The notes under the pieces are model-generated. The model made no database searches. It worked only from the letters and a program-made list of their open reading frames with translations, and was not told the DNA's origin. A program made the position numbers and the translations under genes. A DNA stretch of 64,000 nt from assembly GCA_963575745.1 (NCBI GenBank), contig CAUYUJ010018556.1:35760-99759 (forward strand), in the 5' to 3' direction. Positions 21,066 through 30,839 of this stretch are shown one piece after another; within the stretch, counting starts at the first letter, position 1; every line of letters begins with the position of its first letter. The DNA comes from Prorocentrum cordatum. Its lineage: Eukaryota > Sar > Dinophyceae > Prorocentrales > Prorocentraceae.

Positions 21066-21639
21066 TGTGCCCCCCCCCTCGCCGCCCGCCCCCCCCTCGC
21101 CGCCCGCGCTGGGGTCGCCGCCGCAGCTTCCCTGTGCTCCTCCTCGCCGCCCGCCCTCCCCTCCCAGCTGCCGCCGGGCCGCAGCACCCGCAGAGCTGGG
21201 CGCGCAAGCCCAGCTGCGCGCTGTAGGGCTTGCCCGGGGCGAAAGCCACAAGGAGGAGGAGGAAGAGGAGGATTCAAGGTCACCCTCAGCGGCGCGGAGC
21301 AGGAGTGAGATTGACGACAAGGGCGGAACGGAGGGGGCCTGGAAGGAGGGATGATGTGGAGGATGGGGAGGAGCCAGAATGCGCCATCTGCCAAGAATAC
21401 AAGGGTGGCCACACACACACACACTCACTCATACGGACACCGAGACAAGGGGCGGCGCGGCAACCGCGCCGCAAGGCTCTTTGCCCCGTTGGTCATCGAC
21501 CGATGAAGAAACGTGTTTGGTCAGCATTTGTGCCGCTCCCTCCGCTGCATGCTGCCTTCCCAAACACTTGAATGTTCCATCCGGGCTCTCCAGAAGTCCC
21601 GACCAGGTCCAGAGGGCCCGTTTTTCATCTCGAATCGTC

Positions 21640-22290
21640 TTCTGAAGGCTTCGGGGCCCGGGGAGGGCCCCCAGGACGAAAATGATCAAAAACCTCCCGT
21701 TGCGTTTCGTCCACAACGAGAACATGGCTGGGTCCGGAAACCCACGCCACAAGCGCGTCACGGCAGCGCTTGGACTGCAATGGCACAGCAGCCGCCAACC
21801 GCCATTCCCTCCGTCGGGCGCGCACCCGGCGCCCACCAACGCATCGTAGCCGACCTCCAGGACGATGCGCTGGCCGGGGCCCACCAGCTTGGCGTCCTCC
21901 GGAGTCTTCAGCGTTCTTCTGCGATTCTCAATTCTCTTCGGAGGATTCCAAAGGTATTCGATGTTCTTCGGCGCGAAGATCGGATGGTTGCGTTCAGCAA
22001 AAGGTCCATGATCGAACACAAACTTCTAGTTGTTTTGTTCCTTTCATGAAGGCGCAGAGGGGGCAGGACCAATCAGCATCGAATCGGGAAACCAATATCC
22101 GAATGAGCGTCGGATCGGGTAGCGTCGGTACGGACTCACCGTCGAATCGGATCGGCTGCGCCAGGATGCACAACAGCGCCGTGCAATCATCGGGACGCAC
22201 CAGATCGTCGGAATATCGAAATTGAATCGGATGAAGCTGGCCGCAACCGATACGTATCGAATGTGATGCATTGGATAGAAATGGGCCTTT
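21640..22290 (-). CDS. possible orphan coding segment, frame-broken
   Basis: Three consecutive stretches look like protein. About 22030-22250: PDDCTALLCILAQPIRFDGE ... ADWSCPLCAFMKGTKQLE. About 21840-22025: FVFDHGPFAERNHPIFAPKN, IEYLWNPPKRIENRR and KLVGPGQRIVLEVGYDALVG. About 21650-21790: QSKRCRDALVAWVSGPSHVL, VVDETQREVFDHF. The first two are in different frames that could join at KQLE/FVFD by a one-base shift, so this may be a decayed gene copy or spliced exons. I do not recognise the product. Confidence 0.32.
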
Positions 22291-22299
22291 GGAGGAGGA

Positions 22300-22935
22300 A
22301 CTCATTCTCCTGCATCCGTCCTCTTACTCCTCCCTCCTCCCTCCTTTTCTTCCTTCCTCCTGTTCCCTCCTTCCTCCTCGGTCGGTCGGTCGGTCAATCA
22401 GGGTCGGAGGTAGCCGAAGACCTTGGCTGCAAGCGTTGGCGAGGGGAAACGCGGCAGCACGCGGCAAAGGTAGGCGCGGGGCGCGAGGACTTCAACGATG
22501 CCCAGCAGCAATGAGTCTCGGGGGGCCTTCCGACCAGGGCGAAGGCAGTGTCCCCGGCTCGAGCACCCCTCGTGAAGGGTCTGAAGCGGCGTGCCGCCTT
22601 GCCCTCTATTGGGCCCCACCCTTGCATTACGCATCACATTACCTTGCTCTTCCTCCTTCCTAAAGGGGAAGGCGGGAAGAACGAGGCGGAACTACGATCG
22701 TCCCCTTGACACGCCCGAATTGGGCACGGAAAACGTGAACACGATGCCAAGCTGTGGGTGCTGTCCGAATTTCACAGCGGCGGCTGTTGGGCAGGCTGAT
22801 GCCCTGGTATCGCATTTTTCGGCAAAGGGCGGTTCTGCCTTCTTTCGGGGCCTGGGGCCCTCACTGACCGATCAAAGTTAGAAATTCCACAAGAAGCTCC
22901 GGATGAGTTTTTTGAATTGGAAATGTGTCGTGGCG
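22300..22935. other. unassigned sequence
   Basis: 22310-22400 is TCC-rich with a short GGTCGGTCGGTCGG run. No gene recognised. Confidence 0.4.
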
Positions 22936-22937
22936 TC

Positions 22938-23086
22938 GGGCCCCGCTTGGCATTGCTTTAAGCCTTGCGCTCGTTTGCGCTGTTTCGGTCTTTGGACCAA
23001 TTGGCCTCGCCTTCGGGCGTCGCGGGGGCCGTTTTTTTTTGTTTTGTTTTGTACTGTTTTGTTGTGTTTGTTGTTATTGATACAAC
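22938..23086 (+). repeat. dispersed repeat family, T-rich end (copy 1)
   Basis: Contains CGCTTGGCATTG, TTGCGCTCGTTTGCGCTG, TTCGGTCTT.GG.CCA and CCTTCGGGCGTCGCGGGG, then a T/G-rich run ending TTGATACAAC. An inverted copy lies at 46301-46443. Length and the T-rich 3' end suggest a SINE-like or MITE element, but no A/B box was confirmed. It abuts the outer end of the giant inverted repeat. Confidence 0.7.
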
Positions 23087-23109
23087 TTATGGATTATTAT
23101 GGCGATGCC

Positions 23110-25240
23110 TATTGATTCCCATGGGGAGCCGTACGGATTTCTATGAGGATCCGTATGGATTCCCAAAGGCTCCTACGGATTCCTATGAGGATTCCTATGG
23201 ATTCCTATCGGGATTCCTATGGATTCCTATCGGGATTTCTATGGATTCCTATGCCAGGTTCTACGGATTCCTATGGGGATTCCTATCGGATTCCTATGGA
23301 TTCCAATTGATTGTTGCAGGGGTGCCCATGGATTCCTATGGGGGATCCTACGGATTCCTATGGGGATTCCTATGGTTTCCTCTGGGGATTCCCATGGATC
23401 CCTATGGATTCCTGCGGGGATCCGATGCGGATTCCTATGGATTCCTTGTGGTTGGCTCTTGGGGCTCCGTGGAGCTTCTTGTGCTTATTTGCAAGCTGGC
23501 TGGCTGGTTGGCCGTCGGGCTGGCTGGCTGGGTTGGCGGGTGGTTGGCCGGCTGGCCAATTGGTTGGATGGCCGAACGGTCTCGGGATGTCTGGGCTGCT
23601 AGTTGGCTGCTCGGTTGATTGGCTGGTTGGCCGGCTGGTCGGCTGGCCAGCCGGCTAGCTGGCTTGTCTGTTGGTTGGCTGATTTGCTGGCCGGCTGGCT
23701 GGCAGGTGGGCTGGCTGGCAATTGGGCTGGCTGGCTTGCCGGCCGGCTGGCAGGTCCGCTGGCCAGTTGGCTGGGAGAAGGAGGAGGAAGATGCTTCGGA
23801 TAATGAGGATGGGGGAGGAGGAGGAGGAGGAGGAGGAGAAGGAGGAGGAGGAGGAGGAGGAGGAGGAGGGGGAGGGGGAGGAGGATCATGCGCCTCCTCC
23901 TACCTCCTCCGACCAATTCACACCTCATTCGACCTAAGTAAGAGGAGGTATGAGGAGGTAGAAAGAGGTAGGGGAAAGTAGGAGGTGGGAGAAGGCAGGG
24001 CAAGGTACGACGAGGGAGGAGGAGAAAGGAGAAGGTAGGAAGAGGTAGGAAGAGCAGGAGGAGGCAGGAGGGGGCAGAAGGAGGTAGGAGGACGTAAGAG
24101 GAAGTAGGAGGAGGTAGGAGAAGGCATGAGGAGGTGGGAGGAGGTAGGAACGAATAGGAGGAGGCGGAGGAGGGGGAGGAAGGAGACAGGAAGAGAGAAA
24201 GTGGAAGTGTGAAGGTAAATGAAGTTAGGCGGAGGTGGTAGGAGGTAGGAGGCAGGATGAGTTTGAGGAGGGGGGTAAGAGGAAGTAGGACGAGGTAAGT
24301 AATTAAGACAATCAAGCTGCGCGTCAGCAGAGCGAAAGCATTGCGAATTCGCAACTCCCAGCACCCGCCCTCAAGAATGACGCCCATGTCAACTTGGCCT
24401 ACCAGTTGCGCGCTGCGCGCGTATTCAAACGCATCGCGTGTCCGGAGACCCCCAGCTACCCCCCAAACTACTATCAAGCCATTATGACGGCGTCTGGGAC
24501 TCGCATAAAGCGGATGTCGTTCAAGCGCCAACCATTCGCGCTGGGAAAAAAATCTGCCACGAACGCCCACTTGCATTTCGAATAACGTTTCTGTCAAACC
24601 GCTCACGAGCGAAATTACGCAAGCCATGTTCACTGGACGCGAAAATGCTGTGGCATTTCGTTCAATCTGTTTTGAAGGGCCCCGCTTGAAACTGGAAGCA
24701 ACGATGGGCTGTATTGCACGTCACGTTTTTGTTACCGAAAGGTGCCTTGAAATACCATTGTTTGCTTGGCATACGTTGCACGTGGAAGTGTGATTCGTTA
24801 GCGAGCAACTTGAACCCAAAGACGCCATATAAACTAAGTATAACTCCTCATGCACTGCTTGCTCTTAGGGGCTTGTACGTGCGGGGCGGGGGTGTAGGGA
24901 GTTGCCGGACCAGCGCTGCTCGTGTCGTTGCGCCCCAGTGGCGCGCCAAGTTAACTTGAGTGTCGTAACGGGGGGCGGGGGCCCTCGGAGTTGCCAGACC
25001 AGCGCCGCTCGTGTCTTTGCGCCTTATAGGCGCCCCAAGTTAGCTTGAGTGCCGTAACGAGGGGGGAGGCCTTCGGAGTTGCCAGACCAGCATTGCCGTC
25101 AGTCTTTGCGCCCTAATGACGCGCCAAATTAATTTGAGTGTCGTAACGGGGGGGTCCGTAGGAGTTGCCAGACCAGCGCTGCTCGTGTCTGTGCGCCCTA
25201 CTGACGCGCCAAGTTAACTTGAGTGTCGTAACGGCTGACG
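23110..25240 (+). repeat. left arm of a giant inverted repeat
   Basis: In order: an ATTCCTATGGGG minisatellite (23110-23460), a GGCTGGCTGG minisatellite (23480-23775), a GGA tract (23780-23885), a TAGGAGGAGG region (23930-24300), about 600 bp of unique-type sequence (24300-24890), then four copies of an about 90-bp unit (to 25240). Every block recurs inverted, in mirror order, between 26046 and 30780. Confidence 0.88.
24880..25240 (-). repeat. tandem array of about 90-bp unit in left arm
   Basis: Four copies carry GGAGTTGCCAGACCAGCG, then TTTGCGCC, GCGCCAAGTTAACTTGAG and TGTCGTAACG plus a G run. The unit is the reverse complement of that at 26046-26640. CAAGTTAACTTG is a perfect palindrome inside each unit. 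Confidence 0.88.
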
Positions 25241-26035
25241 TATTCCTGATTCGATTATTATTTTCGCTTTCACATCCCATGTGGATAAAACAAACACCTA
25301 TGTATTTTAAGCCACCTCTTCGCCACCTCTTCGCCCCCATTTTTGGCCGATCAGCGGGCGAGAAATCAATGGACGCAGGGGGGAGGTAGAGGAACAGAGG
25401 CGATGACCGAGGGCAGTTGAGGAGTCAAGGCGGAGGGGAGAAGGGGGAGCAGGAGAATGGGGTCGCTGATAAAGAGATTCGGCAGAGACGGGATAGGACA
25501 GAGGTCACAGACACGACGTTGTCGCCAAAGCTCCTCCCTCTTGTAGTTACCCTCCGCCGCTCCCACCCCTGCCTCGAGACAAGGGCAATCACAGGCAAAG
25601 GAGGGACCTGGGAGACAAGGGAGAACGGAACAGGGAGGACGCTGCTGATGCCTTTGCGCTGGTTCAAAGACGGAGGTGACGAGTGCCACTGAAGGGGGGG
25701 GAGGGGACTGCACCCCCCCTCATTAACACCTCAAGTTGACTTGAGGTGTCGTTCACCACCCCTTGGTAGATCCCCAAGCCAGGCGCAAGTACCTACGGCA
25801 GTGCGAAAGACATTGCGTGTTGGTGCCCAGGGGGGGTGGGTGACACTCCATGTCGACTTGAGGTGTCACTGAGGGGGGGGCATTCACCCCCGCCGTCACG
25901 ACGCGTCTTCATGCGCTGTTCTATGCGTGCCAATTGCTTCAGAAGTTTGCGTATAGCCAGCACACCTAAGCATGCACTCTGATGGACGCTTCCTCCACTG
26001 CATCCTGACCCGACCTCCAAAGCAACGGTCGCACT
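25241..26035. other. spacer of the giant inverted repeat
   Basis: About 800 bp with no gene. Two degenerate relatives of the array unit occur near 25725 and 25855 (CCTCAAGTTGACTTGAGGTG is a near palindrome), suggesting the array once extended through the centre. Confidence 0.6.
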
Positions 26036-26045
26036 GACCCCCCCC

Positions 26046-26640
26046 GTTACGACACTCAAGTTAACTTGGCGCGTCATCAGGGCGCAAAGACCAAAGGCAA
26101 TGCTGGTCTGGCAACTCCGAGCCCCCCCCCCCCGTTACGACACTCAAGTTAACTTGGCGAGTCATCAGGGCGCAAAGACCGAAAGCAATGCTGGTCTGGC
26201 AAGTCCGAGCCCCCCCCCGTTACGACACTCAAGTTAAATTGGCGCGTCACTAGGGCGCAAAGACCAAAGGCAATGGTGGTCTGGCAACTCCGAGCCCCCC
26301 CCGTTACGACACTTTAAGTTAACTTGGCGCGTCACTAGGGCGCAACGACCAAAGGCAATGCTGGTCTGGCAACTCCGAGCCCCCCCCGTTACGACACCCA
26401 AGTGAACTTGGCGCGTCACTAGGGCGCAAAGACCAACGGCAATGCTGGTCTGGCAACTCCGAGGCTCCCCCCCCCGTTACGACTCTCAAGTTAACTTGGC
26501 GCGTCACTAGGGCGCAAAGACTTAAGGCAATACTGGTCTGGCAACTCCGAGCCCCCCCCCCGTTACGACGAGCAACGCTGGTCCGGCAACTCCGAAGGCC
26601 CCCCTCGCGTTACGACACTCAAGTTAACTTGGCGCGCCAC
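26046..26640 (+). repeat. tandem array, 84-88 bp unit, about 8 copies
   Basis: GTTACGACACTC starts at 26046, 26134, 26219, 26303, 26388, 26476, 26562 (truncated copy) and 26609. Each unit holds CAAGTTAACTTGGCGCGTCA, GGGCGCAAAGACC, CAATGCTGGTCTGGCAACTC and a C run of 7-12. The C-run length accounts for most of the period variation. Confidence 0.92.
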
Positions 26641-27892
26641 TGGGGCACAAAGACACGAGCAGCGCTAGTCCTGAAACTCCCTACACATACCCCCCGCACG
26701 TACAAGCCCCTAAGAGCAAGCAATGCGTGAGGAGTCATACTTAGTTTATATGGCGTCTTTTGGTTCAAGTTGCTCGCTAACGAATCACACAAACCACGTG
26801 CAAGGTATGCCAAGCAACAAATTGTATTTCAAGGCACCGTGTGGTAGCAAAAAGGTGGCGTGAACTACAACGCATAGTTGCTTCAAGTTTTAAGCAGAAC
26901 CCCTCAAAACAGATTGAAAGAAATGACGCAGCCTTTTCGCGTCCAGTGAACATGGCTTGCGTAATTTCGCTCGCGAGCGGCTTGACAGAAACATTATTCA
27001 AAATGCAAGCGGGCGTTCGTGGCAGATTTTTCCCAGCGCGAATGGTTGTGGCACTTGAGCGACATCAGCTGTTTGCTGTTTGGAGGGTAGCTGGGGCTCT
27101 CCAAACCCGCGATGCGTTCGAATGCGCGCTCAACCGGCAGGCCAAGTTGACTTGGGAATCATTCTTGAGGGCGGGTGCTGGGAATTCCGAACTCGCGATG
27201 CTTTCGCTCTACTGACGCGTAAAGTTGATTGTCAGACTTACCTCGTCCTACTTCCTCCTACCTCCCCCTAACTCTTCCTGCCTCCTACCTCCTAACACCT
27301 CCTCCTACCTCCTCTTACCTTCACGCTTCCTCCCATCTCCCCTCTTTCTGACTCCTTTCTCCCCTCCTCCTCCGCCTTCTCGAACTCGTTCCTACCTCCT
27401 CCCACCTCCTCGTACCGTCTCCTACCTCCTCCTCCTCCTTCCTCTTACGTCCTCCTACCTCCTGCCACTACCGCCTGCCTCATCCTACCTCCTACCTCCT
27501 CCTATATTATTATGTATCCTCCTCCCTTTTCCTCGTCGTACCTCGCCCTGTTTCCTCCCACCTCCTCCTACTTTTCCCTACCTCGGTCTACCTTCTCATA
27601 TCTCCTCTTGCCTAGGTCGAATAGGATGTGAATCGGTCGGAGGCAGGAGGAGGCTCATGATCCTCCTCCTCTCCCTCCTCCCCATCCCCCTTTATCTTCA
27701 TCATTTTCCTCCTCCTCCTCTTCCTCCTCCTCCTCCTCCTCCTCCTCCTCCTCCTCCTCCTCCTCCTCCTCCCAGCCAACTGGCCAGCCGACCTGCCAGC
27801 CGGCCAGCAAACCAGCCAGCCTACCTGCCAGCCAGCTGTCCAGCACATCAGCAAACCAACAGACCAGCCAGCCAGCCGGCTGGCCAGCCGAC

Positions 27893-27900
27893 TAGCCAGC
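27893..27900. repeat. 8-bp target-site duplication, left copy
   Basis: TAGCCAGC, identical to 30234-30241. Removing one copy together with 27901-30233 restores continuity with the mirror sequence in the left arm of the giant inverted repeat (23590-23660). Confidence 0.85.
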
Positions 27901-30233
27901 TTGGATTCCAGCGAGGGTCTGTTAGTATACAAGGGGTCATGAAACAAACGTCGCCACACATATTCTGCGTATCTATGCATATGCGGTCTGGCAAATCGGG
28001 GCGGCATCATCGCGACGCCAAGGGGCGTCGCGGACTCGAGCCTTTGGCCTGGAAGCACGAAGCGCACGATTACCCATATCATGAATTTGTGCAACCAGTC
28101 ACTGTGTTCTGGGAGTGCCCGGACACGCAAAACACTGTTCAGCTAATCGTTAGCTGGCGCCCGCCCCGAACTCATGCCCCATCCCCCGCCTCTTCCAAAA
28201 ATCCCTTCGCTGTGGCCCCACCCTCCTCATGCCCCTCCGATTGCCCCGGTCCTCATCATGCCCTGCATCCACATTGCCCCCCCCATGTGCCAATTCACGT
28301 CGTTCCTCGTCGTCCTCCTGCGCCGGATTCGTTCTCCCATCGTCCACATGCCTGCCCTCCTCCCATCCTCTACGCCCTAGTGCACATCATGCCCCACACT
28401 TCTGCCCCCCCACATCCCTCGCCCTCGTGATGCTGACACCGATGATGCAGATCCTCCTGGGCTCATTTCCTCCGCTCTCGTCCAGTCCCGTTCATCCTTG
28501 GCCCCTCGGCCACCCCTCCTATCGAATCCCTTCCTTCCCACAGCCCACCATCCCCACCCCCCCTCGCTTTTGCATGCCCAGACCACGGCCCCCTCCTGGA
28601 CCAGCCGGAAGACCCGCGGAAACTCCCGCCCAGTGACCACTCCAGCGAAGGGCGCGCAACAAATGCACAGTTGGAGACACGAGCTGTGCATTTCGACTGC
28701 GCGCGACGCCCCCTGTGGGCCAGCCGGAAGAGAAACGCGAAAGTTCCCGCCCATTCAACACCACCCGCGAGGGGCAGGGCACACTCCAAATACACAAATG
28801 GGAACGAGATCTGCGTACACAGATCACACCACGATCTGTGTAAACAGCGGGCCCACAGACGAAAATACACAAATGAAGACACAAACTGTGTACACAGATC
28901 ACACCTTGATCTGTGTATTTCGAAAAGGTAAACGCTCGCCACCTCGAGGGCGCCCCGACTTCGCCAGCCCAGAACCGAGGTCGACGTGCCCAGCTGGGGG
29001 GGAATTCAAATACACACTTCCCCGGCCCAGGGCGCCCCCGAGAGAGCCGCAAATGCGCGCTTCCCTGCCCCAGGGCGGCCGCTGTGTAACGCGGCGCCAA
29101 AGCTGCCCCACAACGGCCCGAAGACGCCCCAAAAGGCTTCAAAGGGCCCCGCAAATTCGCTGAGCACCCCGCTCACCCGTAGCTGGGTTGCGTCTGCAAC
29201 CACAGCGTTGGGTGCGCGCCGAAGCCTGCGCCGCGCCGAGAGGGCGCGGGCGCCGCGAGGCCTCGGTGCTGGTCGCAGCACGCACGACCCAGCAACGGGC
29301 GAGAAACGGGGCGGGCACGGGCGGGTCAAATCCCGAGCGCGGGGCGCGCGCCCCAGGCACACACAAACCTGTGGTACCTGCGCGCGGCCGCGGCGGGCAG
29401 CGGCCGCGCGCGGGGGTGCGCGGGCCTGCCCGCGTCGCCTGCGGCGCGCCGCGGCGCGCGCGAGCCAAGCGGCGGCGCGGCGACTGCCAGCGCCTGCGTC
29501 CGCCGCGTGCGCCTGGGGCCAGCGAATGCGTGCGATGGAACCAGGGGCCGAACTCGTTCCATACACAAAGAATGCCGCGCAGCCATCCGAAAACACGAGA
29601 GATGTCACATGTCACGGACCTCTCAACAATCAAAGCTCCACGCGTCGCCATATAGACCACTGCTCTGGCAGGGGGGCGGACCTTGCCGCAGGCGCCTATA
29701 ATCTACATGTTAGCGATGCGACTGTGCTCGGCGGCCGTGCCGCCCGCATTTTGGGCGCGCCCCGACGCTCGCAGTGGCAATCCCCTCTGTTTGGTTGCGC
29801 CGCTGTGCTCGGATATCGAAAAAAATTGACCGCTGACGCGGGCACGCGGCACCAGGGACTTCATTTTTCTAACAGGGAGGGTGGGCGAGGTAGGACGACG
29901 GACGGTGGAGCAGGGGGGCAAAGAGGAACGAGGAATAATGAAGGAGGTGGGAAGGGGCGCCCCCCCGCCCGAGCCGCGGACGCTTTCGACAACATCCAGG
30001 GGGCAGAAGAAAAGGAAGGGGAACGGAGCAAGGGCGAGGATGACGACGGGAAGCGAAGTGTCCCGGGCCCGCATATAGCCATATGTCTGCGATTCGGGCG
30101 CGCGCGCTTTCTTCGGGGCACTTCAAGCCGGGCCCATGCTGAATTCACTAGTTCCTCAAAACTGTGTAAACACTCTGTCCTCTGTTCCCTCTCCTATACA
30201 ACGGCCTCATAACAGAAGGGCAGTGGATCCCAA
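27901..30233. mobile_element. 2333-bp TIR transposon nested in the inverted repeat
   Basis: The termini are imperfect inverted repeats: TTGGATTCCAGCG ... TCTGTTAG on the left, and TTGGGATCCACTG ... TCTGTTAT reading in from the right (19 of the first 27 positions identical). It is flanked by 8-bp direct repeats TAGCCAGC, as in hAT- or P-type DNA transposons. I find no transposase; the interior is C-rich sequence (28160-28600), an about 125-bp tandem repeat (28590-28930) with ACACAGATC hairpins, a GC-rich block (29150-29560) and otherwise unassigned DNA. It is therefore probably non-autonomous. Confidence 0.82.
28590..28930. repeat. about 125-bp tandem repeat with ACACAGATC hairpins
   Basis: Copies share CCAGCCGGAAGA, GCG.AA..TCCCGCCCA and ATACACAAATG. 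Two contain the stem-loop ACACAGATC-acacca/ctt-GATCTGTGT (about 28824-28850 and 28889-28916). Confidence 0.65.
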
Positions 30234-30241
30234 TAGCCAGC
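30234..30241. repeat. 8-bp target-site duplication, right copy
   Basis: TAGCCAGC; see the left copy at 27893-27900. Confidence 0.85.
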
Positions 30242-30780
30242 CAACCAGCGAAACAACGAAGCAGCCAACCAGCAGCCCAGACATCCTGGGACCGTTCGGC
30301 CAGCCAACATACTGGCCAGCCGGCCAACCACCCGCCAACCCAGCCAGCAAGCCAGCTTGCTATTAAGCGCAAGAGGCCCAACGAAGCCCCAAGAGTCAAC
30401 TACAAGGAATTCGTAGGCATCCGCATAGGACCCCCGCAAAAATCCATAGGGATCCATGGAACCCCCCATAGGAAAACATAGGAATCCTCATAGAATCCGT
30501 AGGATCCCCCTTACGAAGCCATAGGCATCCCTAAAATAATCCATCGGGGTCCATATGAATCTCGATAGAAATCCCCATGGGAATCCCCATAGAAATCCGT
30601 AGAACCTCGCATGGGAACCGATAGAAATCCCCATAAGAGCCCATGCGAAACCCAATAGGAATCCATGGGGATCATCATGGGAATCCGTAGGACCCCAATA
30701 GAACTCCATAGGAATCCTCATCGGAATCCGCACGCCCCCCCCCCCATGGAAATCCATAGGAAACCCCAGAATCCGCCGAC
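30242..30780 (-). repeat. right arm of the giant inverted repeat, outer part
   Basis: Mirror of 23110-23600. Its reverse complement gives CCTTGTAGTTGACTCTTGGG, GCAAGCTGGCTTGCTGGC, GCCGAACGGTCCCAGGATGT and CTGGGCTGCTGGTTGGCTGC, all with close matches in the left arm, followed by the ATTCCTATGG minisatellite. Homology fades near 30780 and 23110. Confidence 0.87.
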
Positions 30781-30839
30781 CCCAGAGGCGTGTGAGGGAG
30801 AGTGTGTGCTAGAGCCATTCATCGTGAGGTTCTCCTTTC

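Larger units (their letters stand above)
26036..27900 (-). repeat. right arm of the giant inverted repeat, inner part
   Basis: Inverted counterpart of 23620-25240: tandem units, then the unique-type block (26650-27240, including GCGTCCAGTGAACATGGCTT and its left-arm mirror), CCTACCTCC tract, TCC tract and CCAGCCGGCC minisatellite. A frame reading NMACVIS, SGLTETLF and GVRGRFF is preserved in both arms (26950-27215 plus; its mirror at about 24330-24633 minus). The arm is cut at 27900 by an insertion. Confidence 0.88.

Noticed and set aside
29188-29655. Arg/Ala-rich frames in the GC-rich part of the TIR element, including a possible transposase
   Set aside because: Open on several frames because of GC content; no DDE or zinc-finger motif is visible.
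23110-30780. CRISPR-like or prokaryotic repeat arrays
   Set aside because: Repeats are directly adjacent without unique spacers, and the context is a eukaryotic nuclear genome.
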